From Peribacillus kribbensis DSM 17871 (GTDB lineage Bacteria; Bacillota; Bacilli; Bacillales; DSM-1321): a DNA stretch of 64,000 nt. The position numbers and the translations under genes were made by a program. Below the pieces are notes generated by a model that saw nothing but the letters and a program-made list of their open reading frames with translations, did not search any database and was not told where the DNA came from. Position 1 is the first letter of the stretch. Every line of letters begins with the position of its first letter. The stretch lies in contig NZ_KE387244.1 of assembly GCF_000430765.1 (NCBI RefSeq), positions 65,856-129,855 of the forward strand, written 5' to 3'. Shown piece by piece: positions 8,150-17,635 of this stretch.

Positions 8150-9226
8150 ATGAGGTTTTTAAATCAATCCCTGGCCCAGGAAATTGTGGAGCGGACGATG
8201 AAGATTATCGGTCATAATATTAATGTGATGAATGAGAAAGGGGTCATTATTGGCTCTGGTGATAGAAAGAGAATCGATTCGATTCATGAAGGTGCTGTCC
8301 GGGTTATCGAGGATGGTGCGGGTTTTGAGATTACGGCAGATGAGGCGGAAAAGCTTCATGGGGTAAAGGCGGGCATTAACCTGCCGATCAATTTCCATGA
8401 TGAAGTGGCCGGAGTGATCGGCATTACAGGGGAACCGGAGGAAATCCGGAATTACGGGGAATTGGTCAAGATGGCAGCAGAGATGATTATCCAGCAGGCT
8501 GTTTTGCTTGAAGAAATGCAGTGGGATGAGCGGTTAAAGGAAGAATTGATCAGCCAGCTGCTTCAGGGTACGGAAGCATTGACTCCGTATTATTTTGAAA
8601 GGGTAAAGAGGCTGGGGATTGATTTAGATTTGCCCAGAACGGTTGTGATCCTGGCGGCAGAAAACCCTTCCAAGGGATATAAATGGATACGTGACAAGCT
8701 GGAAAAGGATGATTTATATGTGATGTACCCTGACTGCATGGTCCTCTTAAAAAGGGTTCATGATGCCAGAGAAATCACAGAGTGGATGCAGGGATTCGAG
8801 CTGCTTCATTGTAAAGCGGCCATCGGAGATTATCATCCAGAAGGGATTTCCCAATCCTATCAGGAAGCGGCAGCAACATTAAAAGTGGGAAAAAAGCTGG
8901 ATCCCGGAAAAAGCATGTATTTTTATCAGGATTATAAATTAGCGGTCTTTCTGGCAAGAGCCCATGAACTTGGGATCTCTGAGAACCTTGCACCCTATTT
9001 TCAGAAGCTGCAGAAGCAGGATAAAAAAGGGGAGCTGGCGGAAACCTTAAGTGCCTATATCGAGGAAAACGGGGATGTGAATGGTGCCGCCGGAAGGCTC
9101 TTTATCCACCGGAATACCCTCAGGTACAGGCTGGAAAAAATTCATGAGCTGACAGGCAAGGATCCACGAAAGGTGCAGGATTTACTTGAACTTTATCTTT
9201 CCATACTGCAGGGGCAAATCAAATAA
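8150..9226 (+). CDS. cdaR: CdaR-type sugar-diacid/glycerate regulator
   Basis: 358 residues, preceded by AAAGGAGG. The N-terminal third is the putative sugar-diacid recognition domain (from LAQEIVERTMKIIGHNINVM), the middle a GGDEF-like/PucR linker, and the C-terminus the PucR-type helix-turn-helix (DVNGAAGRLFIHRNTLRYRLEKI). CdaR proteins activate uptake and catabolism of glucarate, galactarate or glycerate. The next two genes are a GntP-family permease and a glycerate kinase, so glycerate or a related acid is the likely effector. Confidence 0.9.
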   Translation: MRFLNQSLAQEIVERTMKIIGHNINVMNEKGVIIGSGDRKRIDSIHEGAVRVIEDGAGFEITADEAEKLHGVKAGINLPINFHDEVAGVIGITGEPEEIRNYGELVKMAAEMIIQQAVLLEEMQWDERLKEELISQLLQGTEALTPYYFERVKRLGIDLDLPRTVVILAAENPSKGYKWIRDKLEKDDLYVMYPDCMVLLKRVHDAREITEWMQGFELLHCKAAIGDYHPEGISQSYQEAAATLKVGKKLDPGKSMYFYQDYKLAVFLARAHELGISENLAPYFQKLQKQDKKGELAETLSAYIEENGDVNGAAGRLFIHRNTLRYRLEKIHELTGKDPRKVQDLLELYLSILQGQIK

Positions 9227-9241
9227 ATTGTGCAAATGCAC

Positions 9242-9272
9242 AAAAAGGCTTAGAGCGGCTGAGCCTTTTTTT
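9242..9272 (+). terminator. Terminator between cdaR and the permease
   Basis: AAGGCT (9245-9250) pairs with AGCCTT (9262-9267), followed by seven T. It separates cdaR from the permease, so the permease needs readthrough or a promoter in the short gap that follows. Confidence 0.7.
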
Positions 9273-9298
9273 GATGAATGGACCAATGAAAATAAAAG

Positions 9299-9312
9299 GG
9301 CAAACGCTTACA
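9299..9312. promoter_or_regulatory. cre-like site before the glycerate permease
   Basis: GGCAAACGCTTACA fits the CcpA consensus TGNAANCGNTTNCA at nine of the ten fixed positions, missing only the first T. It lies between the cdaR terminator and the permease start, consistent with catabolite repression of glycerate use. Confidence 0.55.
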
Positions 9313-9348
9313 ATGGAGGTACAACAGAGGAAAAAGGGGATGTCATCA

Positions 9349-10617
9349 ATGGATGTTCAAGTGAGCGCATTAGGAGCAGTTATTGCTTTATCAGTGGCAA
9401 TCATCTTAATACTGAAAAAAGTAACGCCTGCTTATGGAATGATTGCTGGTGCATTAATCGGCGGCCTTGCCGGAGGGGTAAATATCGCTGACACGGTCAA
9501 TTTGATGATCGAGGGAGCCAAAGGCATTATCCCCGCTGTTTTAAGGATTGTGGCGGCTGGCGTTCTGGCAGGGGTCCTGATTGAATCGGGAGCAGCAGCA
9601 GTCATTGCCGAAACGATAGTGAAAAAATTGGGCGAAACTAGGGCGCTCCTTGCGTTAGCCATTGCGGCCATGATTTTAACCGCGGTTGGAGTTTTTATCG
9701 ATGTTGCGGTCATCACAGCTGCACCTATCGCCCTTGCAATTGCCAGGAGAGCGGGCATTTCGAAAATGGCAATCCTGCTCGCGATGATCGGCGGGGGAAA
9801 GGCCGGCAACATTATGTCGCCAAATCCCAATGCAATCGCTGCTTCTGATGCGTTTAAAGTTCCATTGACGTCCGTTATGGCGGCTGGCATCATTCCTGCC
9901 ATTTTCGGAGTAGCTGTCACATATTTTATGGCTAAAAAGCTTGTGAAAAAGGGTTCAGCAGTGGAAGTGCAGGATGTTCAGATACATAATGGCGGAAAGC
10001 TTCCTTCGTTCCTTCCTGCTTTGGCCGGACCGCTTGTCACCATTCTTTTATTAGCCTTAAGACCGCTGTTCAATATCAGCATTGACCCGATGATTGCCCT
10101 GCCGATTGGGGGGATTGCAGGTGCCATTGTCATGGGCAAAGCAAGAAAGATCAATGAATATGCTGTCTCTGGCCTTGGAAAGATGACCGGTGTGGCGATC
10201 ATGCTGCTCGGAACAGGAACATTGGCTGGAATTATTGCTAATTCTGGGTTAAAGGATGTTTTAATTGATGGTTTAAATGCCGTTGGTCTTCCAGGCTATG
10301 TGCTGGCTCCGGTATCCGGTATCTTCATGTCGGCTGCAACAGCTTCTACAACTGCTGGTACCGCTGTTGCCAGCCAGGTATTCAGCTCAAGTATTCTGGG
10401 AATGGGGGTTTCTGCTATTGCAGGAGCGGCCATGATTCACGCAGGGGCGACCGTTCTGGACCACCTGCCGCACGGAAGCTTCTTCCATGCAACGGGGGGA
10501 AGTGTCCGTATGGAAATGAAAGAACGTTTAAAATTAATTCCGTATGAGACGCTTGTCGGATTAACGCTCGTTATCATTTCTACTTTGATTTACGGAGTAT
10601 TTCATATATTTGGCTGA
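9349..10617 (+). CDS. GntP-family gluconate/glycerate permease
   Basis: About 422 residues from the ATG at 9349 (an ATG at 9340 is also possible; AGAGG and AAAGGGG lie just upstream). Highly hydrophobic, with 12 or more membrane segments and the GntP-family blocks GMIAGALIGGLAGG, GGGKAGNIMSPNPNA and AGAAMIHAGATVLDHLPHGSF. The family imports gluconate, glycerate or related acids with protons. It ends about 20 bp before the glycerate kinase start, so the two are cotranscribed; with cdaR upstream, glycerate is the likeliest substrate. The in-frame extension upstream to 9271 overlaps the cdaR terminator and is not used. Confidence 0.88.
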   Translation: MDVQVSALGAVIALSVAIILILKKVTPAYGMIAGALIGGLAGGVNIADTVNLMIEGAKGIIPAVLRIVAAGVLAGVLIESGAAAVIAETIVKKLGETRALLALAIAAMILTAVGVFIDVAVITAAPIALAIARRAGISKMAILLAMIGGGKAGNIMSPNPNAIAASDAFKVPLTSVMAAGIIPAIFGVAVTYFMAKKLVKKGSAVEVQDVQIHNGGKLPSFLPALAGPLVTILLLALRPLFNISIDPMIALPIGGIAGAIVMGKARKINEYAVSGLGKMTGVAIMLLGTGTLAGIIANSGLKDVLIDGLNAVGLPGYVLAPVSGIFMSAATASTTAGTAVASQVFSSSILGMGVSAIAGAAMIHAGATVLDHLPHGSFFHATGGSVRMEMKERLKLIPYETLVGLTLVIISTLIYGVFHIFG

Positions 10618-10636
10618 TAAAAGGAGAATGATAGAG

Positions 10637-11770
10637 ATGAAGATTGTGATCGCGCCGGATTCTTTTAAGGAAAGTTTGTCAGCACTGGAAGCGGCAGATT
10701 CCATAGAAAGAGGATTTAAAAAAGTGATGCCCTATGCTGAATATGTAAAGGTCCCGATGGCTGATGGCGGAGAAGGGACCGTCCAGTCTTTGGTGGATGC
10801 AACGGGCGGAGAGATCATTTATAAAACGGTCACAGGGCCGCTGGGAGAGCCGGCAGATGCTTTCTTTGGGCTTTTAGGAAATAAAAAGAGTGCTGTCATT
10901 GAGATGGCAGCTGCTTCAGGCCTTCATCTGGTTCCTTTGGAGAAAAGAAATCCTCTTTTGACCACCACTAGAGGAACGGGCGAATTGATTGCTGCAGCTC
11001 TCGATCACGGAGTGAACCATATCATCATTGGCATTGGCGGAAGCGCCACAAACGATGGCGGTGCAGGGATGGCGAAGGCCCTCGGTGCCCGCCTTCTTGA
11101 TGAAGAGGGGATTGATATAGGGGAGGGAGGAGGCTCTCTTAGCCGCTTAGCCTCCATCGATCTTTCGGGATTTGACCCTCGTCTGGAGAGTATTGAGATT
11201 GAAGTAGCCTGTGATGTGGATAGCCCGCTCACAGGTGCAAAGGGAGCATCTGCTATCTTTGGCCCCCAAAAGGGGGCTGATGCCGGCATGATTGCAGAGC
11301 TGGATCGAAACCTAAGCCACTATGCCGCGATTATAAAAAGAGATCTTGGAAAAAACATCTTGGAGGTGCCGGGAAGCGGGGCTGCCGGAGGTCTTGGTGG
11401 AGGTCTGCTTGCCTTTCTGCCTGCAGAGCTGAAGCGGGGAGTCAATATTGTGATGGAAGCAGTGAGGCTGTCACAGATCGTGGAAGGGGCAGATCTTGTG
11501 ATCACCGGGGAAGGAAGAATTGACGGACAGACGATCTTTGGCAAGACTCCAATCGGTGTAGCAAAAACAGCGAAACAATTCGGGGTGCCGGTTATTGGGA
11601 TTGCCGGCACTGTATCCTCTGACAGCGATATCGTCCATGACCATGGCATCGATGCGGTATTCAGTATCCTTCCCGGCGTGGTTGCATTAGACGATGCTTT
11701 TAAACATGCAGGGGATTTTGTTGAGAGAACGGCTGCAAACATAGCTGCTGTCTGGAAGATGAATCTATGA
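10637..11770 (+). CDS. glxK: Glycerate kinase (type I)
   Basis: 377 residues from the ATG at 10637, ten bases after AAGGAG; earlier in-frame starts sit on top of that site or inside the permease. It phosphorylates glycerate, feeding glycolysis. Family blocks are clear: MKIVIAPDSFKESLSA, VPMADGGEGTVQSL, GIGGSATNDGGAGMAKALGA, and VITGEGRIDGQTIFGK near the C-terminus. Last gene of the cdaR-permease-kinase group. Confidence 0.95.
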   Translation: MKIVIAPDSFKESLSALEAADSIERGFKKVMPYAEYVKVPMADGGEGTVQSLVDATGGEIIYKTVTGPLGEPADAFFGLLGNKKSAVIEMAAASGLHLVPLEKRNPLLTTTRGTGELIAAALDHGVNHIIIGIGGSATNDGGAGMAKALGARLLDEEGIDIGEGGGSLSRLASIDLSGFDPRLESIEIEVACDVDSPLTGAKGASAIFGPQKGADAGMIAELDRNLSHYAAIIKRDLGKNILEVPGSGAAGGLGGGLLAFLPAELKRGVNIVMEAVRLSQIVEGADLVITGEGRIDGQTIFGKTPIGVAKTAKQFGVPVIGIAGTVSSDSDIVHDHGIDAVFSILPGVVALDDAFKHAGDFVERTAANIAAVWKMNL

Positions 11771-11814
11771 AAAAAAGCCGCTTCACTATCATCGGGATAG
11801 GAAGCGGCTTTTTT
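11771..11814. terminator. Bidirectional terminator between glxK and ahpF
   Basis: AAAAAAGCCGCTTC (11771-11784) pairs with GAAGCGGCTTTTTT (11801-11814), and CTATC pairs with GATAG inside. A/T runs on both sides serve both convergent genes. Confidence 0.9.
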
Positions 11815-11816
11815 CT

Positions 11817-13346
11817 TTAATTCCGGATGAGATAATCGAAAGCGCCGAGGGCTGCAGTCGCACCTGATCCCATGGAAATGATGATCTGCTTGTAGACACT
11901 GTCTGTACAGTCGCCTGCAGCAAATACGCCAGGGATGTTCGTTGCCCCATGCTTGTCGACCACGATTTCACCGAAGCGTGAACGTTCGATAGTGTCACCC
12001 AGCCAGTCTGTGTTTGGAACCAGTCCAATCTGGACAAAGACACCTGCCAGTTCAATATGCTTCTCTTCCCCGGTTTCACGGTCAACATAAGAGATGCCGT
12101 CTACCTTATCGGTACCAGTAATCTCTTTGGTCTGAACGTTTTTCAATACCGTTACATTCGGAAGGCTGTATAAGCGTTCCTGCAGGACAGAGTCGGCCTT
12201 CAGCTCTGGCATGAATTCAAGCACAGTTACATGCTTCACAATCCCTGCAAGGTCAATGGCGGCCTCAATACCGGAGTTGCCTCCGCCGACTACAGCTACA
12301 TCCTTTCCTTCAAACAGAGGTCCGTCACAGTGTACACAGTAAGCTACACCTTTGTTCTTGAACTCTGCTTCGCCAGGGACGCCGATATTGCGCCAGCGGG
12401 CACCTGTTGAAAGGATGACCGTTTTACTCTTGAGAACAGCACCGTTTTCAAGCTCGAGCTCGATCAGGTCCTTTTTCTCCAAGCGCTTGGCACGCTGTAA
12501 ATTCATAACATCGACACCATACTCTTTGACATGCTCTTCAAGGCTTGCCACGAGCTTAGGTCCTTCTGTATATTTCACGCTGATGAAGTTTTCGATGCCA
12601 AGAGTATCCATGACCTGCCCGCCGAAGCGTTCAGCCACGATTCCTGTACGGATGCCTTTACGTGCGGAATAGATGGCCGCACTTGCACCGGCAGGCCCGC
12701 CGCCGACCACAAGCACATCAAATGGATCCTTCTCATTGAACTCGGAAGCACTTGCTTCAGAGCCCATTTTGCCGAGGATTTCTTCGATTGACATGCGGCC
12801 GCTGCCGAAGGATTCCCCATTAAGGAATACAGTCGGAACCGCCAGGATGTTCTTCGCTTCTACTTCGTCCTTAAAAGCTCCGCCATCAATCATAGTATGA
12901 GTGATGTTAGGATTCAGGACGCTCATGATGTTCAGAGCCTGTACCACGTCCGGGCAGTTGTGGCAGGTCAGGCTGATATACGATTCAAAGTGGTATTCCC
13001 CTTTGATGTTCTTCACCTGGTCTATGATCTTTTGATCCACTTTAGGTGCTCTTCCGCTTACCTGAAGCAGAGCAAGAACCAGGGAAGTGAATTCATGTCC
13101 CAGTGGAACGCCGGCGAATGTTACACCAGTATCCTCTCCGATACGGTTCACGCTAAAGCTTGGAGTTCTGTCAAGCTTTACATTCTCTACTTTGATGTGG
13201 GAAGACATAGTGGCTAATTCATCCACTAAATCCAGCACCTCGCGGGACACTTTATCGTCCCCCGCGCTCACCTTTAGCAGGATATCTCCCTCCATCATCT
13301 GTAGATACTGCGCTAATTGTGCTTTTATATCTGCTTCTAATGCCAT
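11817..13346 (-). CDS. ahpF: Alkyl hydroperoxide reductase subunit F
   Basis: 509 residues, full length. An NADH-dependent flavoprotein that re-reduces AhpC. The N-terminal double thioredoxin-fold domain carries C128-HN-C131; the thioredoxin-reductase-like part has the FAD motif GGGPAG (215-220), the redox pair C337-VH-C340 and the NAD motif GGGNSG (354-359). It follows ahpC after 14 bp on the same strand, the standard ahpCF operon. Confidence 0.97.
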   Translation of the reverse strand: MALEADIKAQLAQYLQMMEGDILLKVSAGDDKVSREVLDLVDELATMSSHIKVENVKLDRTPSFSVNRIGEDTGVTFAGVPLGHEFTSLVLALLQVSGRAPKVDQKIIDQVKNIKGEYHFESYISLTCHNCPDVVQALNIMSVLNPNITHTMIDGGAFKDEVEAKNILAVPTVFLNGESFGSGRMSIEEILGKMGSEASASEFNEKDPFDVLVVGGGPAGASAAIYSARKGIRTGIVAERFGGQVMDTLGIENFISVKYTEGPKLVASLEEHVKEYGVDVMNLQRAKRLEKKDLIELELENGAVLKSKTVILSTGARWRNIGVPGEAEFKNKGVAYCVHCDGPLFEGKDVAVVGGGNSGIEAAIDLAGIVKHVTVLEFMPELKADSVLQERLYSLPNVTVLKNVQTKEITGTDKVDGISYVDRETGEEKHIELAGVFVQIGLVPNTDWLGDTIERSRFGEIVVDKHGATNIPGVFAAGDCTDSVYKQIIISMGSGATAALGAFDYLIRN

Positions 13347-13360
13347 GTTTATCGTACTCC

Positions 13361-13924
13361 TTAGATTTTGCCGACAAGGTCAAGGCTTGGCTTAAGTGTT
13401 TCAGAGCCTTCCTGCCATTTAGCCGGGCATACTTCTCCTGGATTGTTGCGGACATATTGTGCAGCCTTGATTTTGTTTACAACAGTGCTTGCGTCACGGC
13501 CGATGCCGCCTGCATTGATTTCAACAGTCTGAATGATGCCGTCTGGATCGATGATGAAAGTACCGCGGTCAGCAAGACCTTCTTCTTCGTTTAGTACATC
13601 GAAGTTGCGGGAGATTTTTTGAGATGGGTCACCGATCATGATGTATTCGATTTTGCTGATAGTGTCTGAATTATCATGCCATGCTTTATGTGTGAAATGA
13701 GTATCTGTTGATACGGAATATACTTCAACACCTAGATCTTTAAGTGTTGCATATTCATTTTGAAGGTCTTCTAATTCTGTAGGGCATACGAATGTGAAGT
13801 CAGCTGGGTAGAAGCAGACTACACTCCATTTGCCTTTTAAGTTTTCTTCTGAAACATCAATGAATTCTCCGTTGTGGAAAGCTTTTGCTGCGAATGGTTT
13901 TACTTCTGATCCAATTAATGACAT
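13361..13924 (-). CDS. ahpC: Alkyl hydroperoxide reductase subunit C (2-Cys peroxiredoxin)
   Basis: 187 residues. Reduces H2O2 and organic peroxides. The peroxidatic cysteine is C47 in [10 protein letters not shown] and the resolving cysteine is C166 in GEVCPAKW. An AGGAGGAAT ribosome binding site precedes the ATG. First gene of ahpCF, with a PerR box about 40 bp upstream. Confidence 0.97.
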   Translation of the reverse strand: MSLIGSEVKPFAAKAFHNGEFIDVSEENLKGKWSVVCFYPADFTFVCPTELEDLQNEYATLKDLGVEVYSVSTDTHFTHKAWHDNSDTISKIEYIMIGDPSQKISRNFDVLNEEEGLADRGTFIIDPDGIIQTVEINAGGIGRDASTVVNKIKAAQYVRNNPGEVCPAKWQEGSETLKPSLDLVGKI

Positions 13925-13961
13925 AGTCCAATTCCTCCTGAGGTGTGTTTTAAGAATTACT

Positions 13962-13976
13962 TTGTAATAATTCTAA
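13962..13976. promoter_or_regulatory. PerR box upstream of ahpC
   Basis: TTGTAATAATTCTAA matches the PerR consensus TTATAATNATTATAA at 12 of 14 fixed positions. Its place before ahpC fits peroxide induction as known in B. subtilis. Confidence 0.8.
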
Positions 13977-14403
13977 TTCGATATTCATTATTATATAAAG
14001 ATAATTTCTTGTCAATGAGAAAGCCTCATATTCTTTCAAATTGTATTTTAGCCATTTTTATAAAGTGTATACAATTTAGAAGGAATATTGGTGTAAAACA
14101 CACTGGATGATGGTTTTTGGGCTTCCTCTCAATTAGAAGATGAATTGATAAAGGGAAGGAAAATGTGGAAAAAAAGAAGAAAGTAAGAACGGGCTTTTTC
14201 TTTCTAAAGCTATAGTATATAAATAAAAAGAAAGCTTTAAGGCGCAGGTATTATATATTTAGATAATAAAAAAGGGGAACGTGTAATGGTTCAACCTCTT
14301 ATCAGAAACCGGACACAGCCATAATCCGTAGTCAGGTAACTGATTCAAAAGTATGGTACACTATAGTATCTTTAAAAATCGGGATATAAGGTGTTTGATA
14401 TCG
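13977..14403. other. Divergent intergenic region, ahpC / lysR-type gene
   Basis: About 430 bp of AT-rich DNA. It should hold the ahpC promoter and the LysR gene promoter. TATGGTACACTATAGTATC near 14353 has partial dyad symmetry of the kind LysR proteins bind. A possible 12-codon reading frame at 14286 follows AAAAGGGGAAC but has nothing else to support it. No RNA gene recognised. Confidence 0.4.
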
Positions 14404-15306
14404 TTGGAAATTAAACATTTAGAATACTTTATTGAGGTGACACGGACGGGAAGCTTCACCAGTGCGGCTGAAAATCTGTTTATCACTCAGCCTGCCCTCA
14501 GCAGGATTATCAAATCACTTGAGGAGGAAATCGGCACTCCGCTTTTTATCCGGACAAGGAAAAAGATGATTCTTACTGATGCGGGGCGTGTCTTATTAAA
14601 GCATGCGCTGATTATTGAGAAACAGCTGCAGCTTATGGACGCTGAACTCGATCGGATGCTGATTTTTAAAAAAAGGCATATCCGCATTGGTCTTCCCACC
14701 ATTACCAACTCCATCTTCTTCTCACGGCTCATTGCTTCGTTTCATAGGGAGTATCCGGATGTAACCTTCCAGCTGGAGGAGGATGGCTCTAAGCGGATTG
14801 AAGAGAAAGTCGTCAATGATTTACTCGATTTTGGGGTAGTCGTTCTTCCAGAGAAAGTAGAAAATCTCCATTACTACCGATTTGTCCATGAGAAGCTTAG
14901 AGTGGTAATACCTGCGGATCATCACCTCTCTGGAAAAGACCAGGTCTCTCTGGATGAGTTGAAGGATGAAAAGTTCATTATGTTTAACCGGGACTTTGAA
15001 TTAAGAAATCTGGTTCTTAATGCCTGCAAGGCAGTGGGATTTCATCCGAAAATCATTTCGGAAACCTCCCAGCTGGATTTTATCCAGGAAATGATCGCCT
15101 CCAATCTAGGCATTACGCTGCTTCCGGAAAGCACCACTCAGGAGCTGAACCGCGGTCTTCAATCCATTCCCGTCATCAGCCCGGAAATTGAGTGGAATCT
15201 AGCAATCATTTGGAAAAAGGATGCGTACCTATCCCAGGTTTCCAAAGAATTTATCCGCTTTGCCAGGATGATTCTCTCGGAAGCTGATTCCAATGAAATG
15301 GAATAG
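14404..15306 (+). CDS. LysR-family transcriptional regulator
   Basis: 300 residues from a TTG at 14404, ten bases after AAGGTG; the longer frame from 14353 adds 17 residues absent from LysR proteins, which begin close to 'LEIKHLEYFIEV'. The winged helix-turn-helix is plain (GSFTSAAENLFITQPALSRIIKSLEEEIGTPLF), followed by a periplasmic-binding-like effector domain. It lies between ahpC (divergent) and a thioesterase gene. Effector and targets cannot be told. Confidence 0.88.
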   Translation: MEIKHLEYFIEVTRTGSFTSAAENLFITQPALSRIIKSLEEEIGTPLFIRTRKKMILTDAGRVLLKHALIIEKQLQLMDAELDRMLIFKKRHIRIGLPTITNSIFFSRLIASFHREYPDVTFQLEEDGSKRIEEKVVNDLLDFGVVVLPEKVENLHYYRFVHEKLRVVIPADHHLSGKDQVSLDELKDEKFIMFNRDFELRNLVLNACKAVGFHPKIISETSQLDFIQEMIASNLGITLLPESTTQELNRGLQSIPVISPEIEWNLAIIWKKDAYLSQVSKEFIRFARMILSEADSNEME

Positions 15307-15451
15307 CGCTTTCATAAGGTATTGTAATGAATAGTATATTTGATTTGCATTGTAACTAAGCTGGAAAGTCATACTATAATAGAAGTTGTAAAAATTTTTA
15401 GTGCTTTAGAGGCATGCTGCTTCAAAGCATCTTAGATAAGGTGATCATCAT

Positions 15452-15970
15452 ATGGAAGCAAAGAAAGTGAAGGAAACACGTGTTGTTCACACCGACCAGG
15501 TGCTCATCAATGATTTAAATAACTATCATACATTGTTTGGCGGCGTCCTGATGAAGAAGATGGATGCTTGTGCGGTTATTTCTGCCCGCAGACATTCCCG
15601 TGTAAAAGAATGTGTAACTGCCTCCACCGATAACGTTAATTTTATAGAACCCATTCGTGTAACCGATTCCTTATGTATCGAATCGTTTGTTGCCTATACA
15701 GGGACGAAGTCTATGGAAATTTTCTGCAAGGTAATTAAAGAAGATCTAGAAACCGGAGATCGGAAAATTGCTGCTACTGCTTTCTTAACTTTTGTTCCCT
15801 TGGATGAAAATAAACGGCCGATGGAAGTGGCACCCGTTATTCCGGAAACAGAAGAAGAGAAATACCTTTACGAAACAGGGAAAGAACGCGAAAGAATCCG
15901 CAAGCTGAAAAGACAGCAGAACAAGGAACTTGTCTCCAAACTTACTTTGAATAAACCTTGGGATTTTTAA
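15452..15970 (+). CDS. Hotdog-fold acyl-CoA thioesterase (YkhA-like)
   Basis: 172 residues. The hotdog core is visible: DLNNYHTLFGGVLMKKMDACAVISARRHS, with the conserved N/D-x-N-x-x-x-T-x-F-G-G pattern of acyl-CoA hydrolases, then TASTDNVNFIEPI. It hydrolyses acyl-CoA to fatty acid and CoA. AAGGTGAT precedes the ATG. A small unknown gene follows after 17 bp and is probably cotranscribed. Confidence 0.85.
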   Translation: MEAKKVKETRVVHTDQVLINDLNNYHTLFGGVLMKKMDACAVISARRHSRVKECVTASTDNVNFIEPIRVTDSLCIESFVAYTGTKSMEIFCKVIKEDLETGDRKIAATAFLTFVPLDENKRPMEVAPVIPETEEEKYLYETGKERERIRKLKRQQNKELVSKLTLNKPWDF

Positions 15971-15987
15971 TCAAAAGGAGATTTCAG

Positions 15988-16359
15988 ATGTTATCAGCAG
16001 CAAGCTACAGTCAATTAAGGGATGTACAGATTGCTATTGAAGACTTCAACAATAAGAAGCCGTCTGCTTTTCAACAGCTTTTGAATATCATTCATCTGAC
16101 CCGCCAATTGCAGTTTAAATATCAATACATGGGGTCCCTGCTTATGGATGAAGACCCGGGCAGCAGTAAACCAAATCTCCAAAATGAGTATGTACTGTCT
16201 GTTTATAAGCGGGAAATTGATCAGTTAAAAACAGATTCAATCTTCGCTGACTTAAAAAATCTTCTGCAAATGTATAAGGAAGTCAGCTATGCCAATATCA
16301 GCAGGCTGGCTATAGGGGAAAGCCCCCATGCGTTGGTCGGGCCTATTTTAATGAGATAA
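15988..16359 (+). CDS. Conserved hypothetical small helical protein
   Basis: 123 residues from the ATG at 15988, preceded by AAAAGGAG at the right distance; the upstream frame overlaps the thioesterase. No transmembrane segment, signal peptide or family motif. Mostly predicted helical, with charged and Gln-rich stretches (FNNKKPSAFQQLLNIIHLTRQLQFKYQYMG). Translated just behind the thioesterase and closed by a strong terminator, so it is a real gene of unknown function. Confidence 0.7.
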   Translation: MLSAASYSQLRDVQIAIEDFNNKKPSAFQQLLNIIHLTRQLQFKYQYMGSLLMDEDPGSSKPNLQNEYVLSVYKREIDQLKTDSIFADLKNLLQMYKEVSYANISRLAIGESPHALVGPILMR

Positions 16360-16370
16360 AAGCCATAAAG

Positions 16371-16415
16371 AAAGCTGATGCCAGGATGTTGTGCTCCCGG
16401 CATCAGCTTTTTTTG
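16371..16415 (+). terminator. Terminator after the thioesterase operon
   Basis: AAAGCTGATGCC (16371-16382) pairs with GGCATCAGCTTT (16399-16410), followed by T residues; probably also serves the converging aldo/keto reductase gene. Confidence 0.85.
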
Positions 16416-16423
16416 TTCCTCTA

Positions 16424-17266
16424 TTAAAAATCAAAATTGTCCGGATCCGGGCCAACCCGGATATTCTGGTTCATGCTGTTGATTTTCTCCATCTCTTCCT
16501 TCGACAGTTCAAAATCAAAAATGTCCGCATTCTCAGTGATACGGTGTTCTTTGGTTGATTTTGGGATGGTAATGACTCCGTTTTGAAGGTCCCAGCGCAG
16601 AATGACTTGTGCTGTGGATTTTCCATGCTTGTCCGCGATTTCCCGCAGGTCAGCATTCTCCAATAATTGCCCCTGCATAAGCGGCGACCAAGCCTCCAGC
16701 TGAATTCCATTCTCCTCGCAGTAACTCTTCACTTTCGATTGAGTAAGGCGCGGATGATATTCAACCTGATTGATCATCGGCTTGATTTCAGCATTCCTTA
16801 CAAGATCCTCAAGGTGGTGGACCTGGAAGTTGCTCACTCCGATGGCCCGGACCTTTCCTTGCTTATAAAGATGCTCAAGAGCACGCCAGGCTTCTTTATA
16901 TTTGCCTTCAACAGGCCAGTGGATGAGGTAGAGATCCAGATAATCAAGGCCAAGCTTTTTCAGGCTGGTTTCATAGGCAGCAAGGGTGGATTCGTAGCCA
17001 AGATCTGAATTCCATACTTTAGAAGTGATGAAGAGATCTTCGCGGGATACGCCGGCTTCTTTCATTCCTTTTCGGATCCCTTCTCCTACTCCTTCTTCAT
17101 TTGCGTATATGGCAGCTGTATCAATGCTGCGGTAACCATGCTTGATGGCAAAGGAAACAGCATTCACAAGCTCGGGACCTTCTTCTACTTTAAATACCCC
17201 AAGGCCAAACCAGGGCATTTGAACTCCATTATATAAAGCTGTTCGATCTTGCAGATTTTTACTCAC
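16424..17266 (-). CDS. Aldo/keto reductase, YtbE/YvgN type
   Basis: 280 residues from a GTG start behind GGAGGAA. Classical AKR catalytic tetrad: D49, Y54, K83 and H116 (in LIHWP). C-terminal NADPH-binding segment TIPKSTKEHRITEN. Members reduce aldehydes and glyoxals. Closest in pattern to B. subtilis YtbE. Transcribed alone; three palindromes lie upstream. Confidence 0.92.
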   Translation of the reverse strand: MSKNLQDRTALYNGVQMPWFGLGVFKVEEGPELVNAVSFAIKHGYRSIDTAAIYANEEGVGEGIRKGMKEAGVSREDLFITSKVWNSDLGYESTLAAYETSLKKLGLDYLDLYLIHWPVEGKYKEAWRALEHLYKQGKVRAIGVSNFQVHHLEDLVRNAEIKPMINQVEYHPRLTQSKVKSYCEENGIQLEAWSPLMQGQLLENADLREIADKHGKSTAQVILRWDLQNGVITIPKSTKEHRITENADIFDFELSKEEMEKINSMNQNIRVGPDPDNFDF

Positions 17267-17353
17267 AATAGGATTCCTCCAATGTTAAAATTCGTTCACC
17301 GCTTAGAGATAAAGGCGGCAGATATCATTATGAATGGAATAGAATAAAAAAAG

Positions 17354-17446
17354 AAGTACGTACTTTAAAGTAATATAGGAACAAAAAAGTATGATAGGCA
17401 CTTTTTTGTTCCTATTGAAAAAAGAGATCATCTAGTAGATGATCTC
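17354..17446. promoter_or_regulatory. Cluster of three inverted repeats upstream of the aldo/keto reductase
   Basis: AAGTACGTACTT (17354-17365) is a perfect 12-bp palindrome placed like an operator, about 90 bp upstream of the minus-strand GTG. A 16-bp arm at 17375-17390 (ATAGGAACAAAAAAGT) pairs perfectly with 17400-17415. GAGATCATCT (17424-17433) pairs with AGATGATCTC (17437-17446). The latter two could form RNA hairpins. The rest of 17267-17635 is AT-rich with no gene. Confidence 0.5.
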
Positions 17447-17635
17447 CCATTTCTGTCCTTTTTATGAATCCACTAGAGTCACTGCTGCCTAGGCTGATTA
17501 GTTTACAAATGACTGAAGCAGTAGTAATTTAATACTCTCCATTATTATTTTTGAAAAGCATTGGAGATAAATAAAGAAACGAACGCTTACCCAAAATAAA
17601 AGCAGCTTATTTTAAGATAAAGAGGAGTTTCAGCT

